DNA from: Rhodoblastus sp963704565
GTDB taxonomy: Bacteria > Pseudomonadota > Alphaproteobacteria > Rhizobiales > Beijerinckiaceae
DNA: 64,000 bases
Reading direction: 5' to 3'
Assembly: GCA_963704565.1 (NCBI GenBank)
Contig: OY969917.1
Location: forward strand, 3,720,001 to 3,784,000
Shown here: piece after piece, positions 61,122 through 64,000 of the stretch
How the letters are laid out: each line of letters begins with the position of its first letter
Numbering within the stretch: position 1 is the first letter of the stretch
Position numbers and translations under genes: made by a program
The notes under the pieces: generated by a model
What the model was told of the DNA's origin: nothing
Databases searched by the model: none
What the model saw: the letters and a program-made list of their open reading frames with translations, nothing else

Positions 61122-61136
61122 TGGAACGCGCCTTGC
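61122..61136 (+). promoter_or_regulatory. Sigma-54 promoter of the divergent ferredoxin gene
   Basis: TGGAACGCGCCTTGC, one base off TGGCAC-N5-TTGC, 37 bp before the start at 61173. Confidence 0.7.
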
Positions 61137-61172
61137 AGCGTTTTTTGGTCCATCCGGACCAAGGAGCGTAAA

Positions 61173-61538
61173 ATGCCTAATGTCACCTTTTCGTCGCCGT
61201 TGCTGCACAAGGACGTGACCGTCTATGCGGTCGCGGGCGACACCAAGACCATCCTCGCCGTGGCCGAGGCCAACAAGATTCCGATTCCCTTCGAATGCAA
61301 GGACGGAAATTGCGGCTCGTGCCTGGTCGAGGTCATCACCCTCACCGGCAAGACCATGGGCTCGATGCTGACCGACAAGGAGAAGGATCTGCTCAAGTCG
61401 CTCGGCAAGATCACCGCCGAGGACATCCGCCGCGCCGAAGTCGAGGATATCGCGCCGCGTTGGCGCTCCGCCTGCCAATATATCGTCCGCGACCAGGACA
61501 TCCTGGTGAAGTTTTCGGGCGCGCCGGGCAGCGCCTGA
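61173..61538 (+). CDS. fdxD: Plant-type [2Fe-2S] ferredoxin, divergent from nifH (FdxD-like)
   Basis: 121 residues from ATG 61173 with AAGGAGCG upstream. Cluster cysteines ECKDGNCGSCLVEV (C-x4-C-x2-C is visible as C..C..C) and the distant RSACQYIVRDQDILVKF. Such ferredoxins lie upstream of nifHDK in Rhodobacter capsulatus (fdxD) and other alphaproteobacteria and may protect or feed nitrogenase. Length is normal. Its sigma-54 promoter and shared NifA site put it in the nif regulon. Confidence 0.85.
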   Translation: MPNVTFSSPLLHKDVTVYAVAGDTKTILAVAEANKIPIPFECKDGNCGSCLVEVITLTGKTMGSMLTDKEKDLLKSLGKITAEDIRRAEVEDIAPRWRSACQYIVRDQDILVKFSGAPGSA

Positions 61539-61552
61539 GGCGATACGAAAAA

Positions 61553-61581
61553 AGCCCCCGGCTCGCGCTGGCGCCGGGGGC
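61553..61581 (+). terminator. Terminator-like hairpin after the ferredoxin gene
   Basis: Stem GCCCCCGGC / GCCGGGGGC with loop TCGCGCTG, 15 bp past the stop, preceded by AAAAAA; no T-tail on plus. Confidence 0.55.
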
Positions 61582-61588
61582 GGTCGGT

Positions 61589-61757
61589 CCCCTCTCCCCG
61601 CAAGCGGGGAGAGGGTTAGGGTGAGGGGCGGGGGCATGGAAGCTCAGAGCTGATCGCCGGGCGGTGTTCGGCCAGAACTTTTTGCTTTCCTGATGACGTT
61701 GAGGCTAATCCCCCAGCCCCTCACCCCAACCCTCTCCCCGCAAGCGGGGAGAGGGAG
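61589..61757. repeat. Inverted pair of the CCCTCTCCCCGC-AAGCGGGGAGAGG repeat
   Basis: CCCCTCTCCCCGC/GCGGGGAGAGGG hairpins at about 61590-61616 and 61730-61755, with outer GGGTGAGGGG (61619-61628) facing CCCCTCACCC (61715-61724). This is a very widespread bacterial intergenic repeat; the ~85 bp between holds no gene. Confidence 0.75.
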
Positions 61758-61791
61758 TCAGCCTCGCCGAAGCAACCCAAGCAGCGCCCGC

Positions 61792-62150
61792 TCACCCTAA
61801 TTTCGCGACCAGCTGCGCCAGCGGGGCCTTCACCACGATCATGTTCATTTCCTTCAGGAACTTGGTCTCGTTGCGGGTCAATTTGTCGGGACCGACAAAA
61901 ATGTAATTGGGACCCGCCGAATATTTGCCGATTTGCCGCGCATAGGTGCGCAGCATCTGGTCGTGGAACGGGCAGCCGATGAAGACGAAGCCGCGCGTCG
62001 CGCGGCTTCCTTCACGGCGGCCGGGATCGGCGTCTGGATGCCGAAACCGAAACGGCGATTCGCTTGCGTCCAAAGCGGTTCGAGCGCTACATACGCAGCG
62101 TTCAAATCGAGCTCGGATAACGTTGGCCCCGCGTGTTCATCGCGGATCAA
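61792..62150 (-). pseudogene. Frameshifted 3' remnant of a larger gene, SIR2-like end
   Basis: The first part (62150 to ~62005) reads LSELDLNAAYVALEPLWTQA and FGFGIQTPIPAAVKEAA; after a one-base shift near 61995-62005 it continues RGFVFIGCPFHDQMLRTYAR, IGKYSAGPNYIFVGP and LTRNETKFLKEMNMIVV to stop at 61792. The FVFIGCPFHDQMLR pattern resembles the end of SIR2-like NAD-hydrolase domains, but I am not certain. The 5' part is missing. Nif-linked or defence origin unknown. Confidence 0.45.
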
Positions 62151-62295
62151 TCAACCAACAAAGCCCAAGGACGCCTGTCGGAGACTCATAGGGCGACAAC
62201 AGGAAAGCCGAGCCGCGTCCCTTAAGATTGCCTTGACACATACCCCATATATTGACGAATGTAACGAAATCAGGGCGAGAGCGAATCAGCGTCAG

Positions 62296-62730
62296 ATGAC
62301 CGACCGACCCGACCAAAACCTCAACCCTATTGAACTTTCCCTAGATGCGGCGCTGCAGCTCGAAGCGCTCGCTCAGGGGGGTCGGGAAGGCGCCCCTAAG
62401 TTTGCTCAGTTAATAGCCGTACTCAAAGCGCCGAAGCCGACCTACTCAGGCACGTCGACGGTCAGCATGCTGACTGATGTGCGGAGCGCGCCTCTGGTGA
62501 GAAAAGCAATTCTACGGGGGTCGCCTAGTAAGCCTGAAGCGAATGCGCAAATGGTAAATTTTCTCGACGGACTTGTTGAAGCGGTCCAAAAAAATGACCT
62601 TGAATATATCAAGCTCGCAAAAAAGTTTTGCCTTGCCCTGAACGAGCAACTGCTGGCGAAAGAATATAACAGCCTCGTCGAACGGCAGACACGTTTTAGG
62701 CATCACGCTCGTGCAGGCAATGTCCGCTGA
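62296..62730 (+). CDS. Unrecognised soluble protein, first gene of the right-edge operon
   Basis: 144 residues from ATG 62296 (MTDRPDQNLNPIELSLDAAL). No signal peptide or membrane helix; predicted mainly helical (LEALAQGGREGAPKFAQLIA; MVNFLDGLVEAVQKNDLEYI). I recognise no family. Base composition is visibly more AT-rich than the nif region, as for the next gene, suggesting transfer. Its 3' end overlaps the next start by 11 bp, so the two are translationally coupled. A TTGACA at 62233-62238 upstream could be a -35 element but the -10 is weak. Confidence 0.65.
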   Translation: MTDRPDQNLNPIELSLDAALQLEALAQGGREGAPKFAQLIAVLKAPKPTYSGTSTVSMLTDVRSAPLVRKAILRGSPSKPEANAQMVNFLDGLVEAVQKNDLEYIKLAKKFCLALNEQLLAKEYNSLVERQTRFRHHARAGNVR

Positions 62731-63949
62731 GGTCGTAGCGCGACTGAAGCTGACAGCTATCATCGGACAGGTCCGATCGATCCTTAATTCCGACATCCCG
62801 TTCGAGAATGTCGGGGACGCTCTCCAAGCTCTGCTGAGCGTTCTACTCGAGTTCGAACCGAGGTTAGATAAGGCTATTAGACTAAAGGATAACGACGGAA
62901 CATTAACCACGATCCGAAATATCAACCAAAAAATTCTTCAGGTATTGCCGACCCTCGGCTTCATTTTAAGAAGCACCAACGTCAGAAACGCCTTCGAACT
63001 GTTAGACCCTTTGCAAAGTCTTGCGCGGGCATTCCTAAAAGGAAAATCAAAGATCCTGCTCTCGTCAGAGTGGGACTATATTCCGTTCGCGTACCCGCAA
63101 TCGATTGCCGATCTCCCAACGTTCACCTTTATCGGTCTGCCCGCGTCCGAGTGTTCAAACCTGTTAATTTTTCCGCTCGCTGGCCATGAACTGGGTCACT
63201 CAGTATGGCGGCAAATCGGTCTGGAAAGCGAATTCTATGCCGATGTTTTTAAGAGGGTGAGCGACACGCATACGCTCAATCTTTCGCGTTTTGGGAGAGT
63301 TGAGCCAAGATACAAGAAAGATTTACTCGACAAAGATCCGGTGGCCGAATCGATCGCAAACTCGACGGCGATCGCGCTCGCACATTGCGAGGAGGTATTT
63401 TGTGATTTGTTCGGGCTGGCTTTATTCGGACAAAGCTATATTCTGGCCTTTGCTTATATACTCTCCCCTGGACTTGGATCTGAGCGCGACATGGATTATC
63501 CAACTCACATGAAGCGAGCGGAAATCCTCGTCAAATACGCAGAGCAAAAAATGCGTATCTCGTCGCAGCAAGGCTTTCCCCTTCAATTCCGTCAGGAAGA
63601 GGCAAAGTGGACTCCACGAGCACAGTTCGATGTTGACATCGCAGAGAAAGCGACGATTGACGTCGTTGACAGTATTTGGACTAAAGTGGATAAGTTAGTT
63701 AAGGCAGCAAAAGTCAAACGGCCCGACGCGGCGCACTCCAATGCCATTGTAGATAGCTTTAGAGAAAATATTCCTCACGCTGATCCGAAAAGTCTTGGTA
63801 ATATTATAAACGCGAGTTGGCTCAGATTTGACGAAATAGTAAGTAAAAATGGCTCCTTTGACGAGATCTCATATAAACTTGATCGACTGAACGAAATGGG
63901 GCTTAAGACAGTTGAAGCTTTAGAATATCGGCGGAGAGTGAAGGAGTGA
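62720..63949 (+). CDS. Zincin-like protein with HELGH motif, unknown
   Basis: 409 residues from ATG 62720; a GTG at 62711 would add three. Gluzincin-type metal site: H156-E-L-G-H160 in LAGHELGHSVWRQ, then E225-x-x-x-D229 in AHCEEVFCDLFGLALFG, as HExxH plus ExxxD. The N-terminal ~110 residues are helical and resemble no domain I know; residues ~236-252 (SYILAFAYILSPG) are hydrophobic. Not FtsH, HtpX or M48-like in layout. Together with overlapping neighbours on both sides it belongs to a tight accessory operon; the metal motif suggests a protease effector, but no function is known to me. Confidence 0.75.
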   Translation: MSAEVVARLKLTAIIGQVRSILNSDIPFENVGDALQALLSVLLEFEPRLDKAIRLKDNDGTLTTIRNINQKILQVLPTLGFILRSTNVRNAFELLDPLQSLARAFLKGKSKILLSSEWDYIPFAYPQSIADLPTFTFIGLPASECSNLLIFPLAGHELGHSVWRQIGLESEFYADVFKRVSDTHTLNLSRFGRVEPRYKKDLLDKDPVAESIANSTAIALAHCEEVFCDLFGLALFGQSYILAFAYILSPGLGSERDMDYPTHMKRAEILVKYAEQKMRISSQQGFPLQFRQEEAKWTPRAQFDVDIAEKATIDVVDSIWTKVDKLVKAAKVKRPDAAHSNAIVDSFRENIPHADPKSLGNIINASWLRFDEIVSKNGSFDEISYKLDRLNEMGLKTVEALEYRRRVKE

Positions 63950-64000
63950 CGATAAGCAGCAAGAAAATAGCTGATCTCCTCGAAAGCGGTTCCGCCAATG
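63946..64000 (+). CDS. Third gene of the right-edge operon, 5' fragment
   Basis: GTG at 63946 overlaps the upstream stop (GTGA), and AAGGAG lies just before. The 18 visible codons read MTISSKKIADLLESGSAN, with no stop before the window ends. The overlap and ribosome site make it a credible start; family cannot be told. Confidence 0.55.
   Translation, partial: MTISSKKIADLLESGSAN

Noticed and set aside
61589..61757. A CRISPR array in the CCCTCTCCCCGC repeats
   Set aside because: Only two copies in inverted orientation, no regular spacers; a common intergenic palindrome. No CRISPR or cas genes were seen in the window.

Overview
The window is high-GC chromosomal DNA of an alphaproteobacterium, most likely a hyphomicrobialean (Rhizobiales) of the Rhodopseudomonas / Rhodomicrobium / Rhodoblastus / Beijerinckiaceae kind. 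The grounds are the rhizobial-type nif-fix gene order, the cytochrome c maturation genes, MbfA, the PodJ-like polarity protein and a pio (phototrophic iron oxidation) locus. No photosynthesis genes are in the window, so phototrophy is inferred only from pio.

Layout. (1) 1-10.4 kb, housekeeping: end of a Sel1-repeat gene, rmlA-rmlC-rmlB, an HCCA-isomerase-like protein, a MerR regulator, a very large PodJ-like coiled-coil/Sel1 protein, and murA with a small upstream gene. (2) 10.5-14.5 kb: a tRNA-Thr(GGT), then a scarred stretch with a mono-heme cytochrome, a broken ISAs1-type transposase, a truncated copy of the HiPIP gene, and a Crp/FixK-type regulator fused to a degenerate GGDEF domain. (3) 14.5-21.7 kb, minus strand: an extended pio cluster, pioA (decaheme) - pioB (outer-membrane porin) - small secreted protein - tetraheme cytochrome - membrane monoheme cytochrome - pioC (HiPIP). 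(4) 22.4-28.8 kb: ccmI-ccmF-ccmH-(ccmB stub)-ccmC-ccmD-ccmG. ccmI carries four copies of its C-terminal module; ccmE and ccmA are absent and ccmB is a 35-codon remnant. (5) 29.3-40.1 kb: a PEP-CTERM protein, a Hint-domain protein, a group of ArsC-like nitrogenase-associated (NifO-type) genes with a nifA 3' remnant, a ferredoxin-NADP reductase, a metallophosphoesterase, MbfA, Nudix, ppc and two HdeA-like proteins. (6) 40.6-61.5 kb, the nif-fix region: HesB-like-nifZ-small protein-[2Fe-2S] ferredoxin on plus; mop, a frameshifted ferritin-like gene, fixABCX, nifW, cysE, nifV, nifS, nifU, iscA, nifQ, fdxB, two small nif proteins, nifX, nifN, nifE, nifK, nifD and nifH on minus; a divergent [2Fe-2S] ferredoxin on plus. 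(7) 61.6-64 kb: repeats, a broken gene, and the start of a less GC-rich, overlapping operon of unrecognised genes, one a HELGH metalloprotease-like protein.

How it works together. The decaheme PioA, porin PioB, periplasmic hemes and HiPIP would carry electrons from outside the cell to the inner membrane, and the neighbouring ccm genes supply heme attachment. TTGAT-N4-ATCAA-type boxes lie upstream of pioA, pioC, the isolated cytochrome and the Crp-GGDEF gene. That regulator has the E-x-x-S-R recognition pattern expected to read such boxes, so it is a plausible local oxygen/redox regulator. The nif-fix genes form several units with readable sigma-54 (-24/-12) promoters and NifA sites (TGT-N10-ACA). 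FixABCX and several ferredoxins would feed electrons to the Mo-nitrogenase. A ~105-bp double-hairpin repeat occurs four times, once between nifH and nifD.
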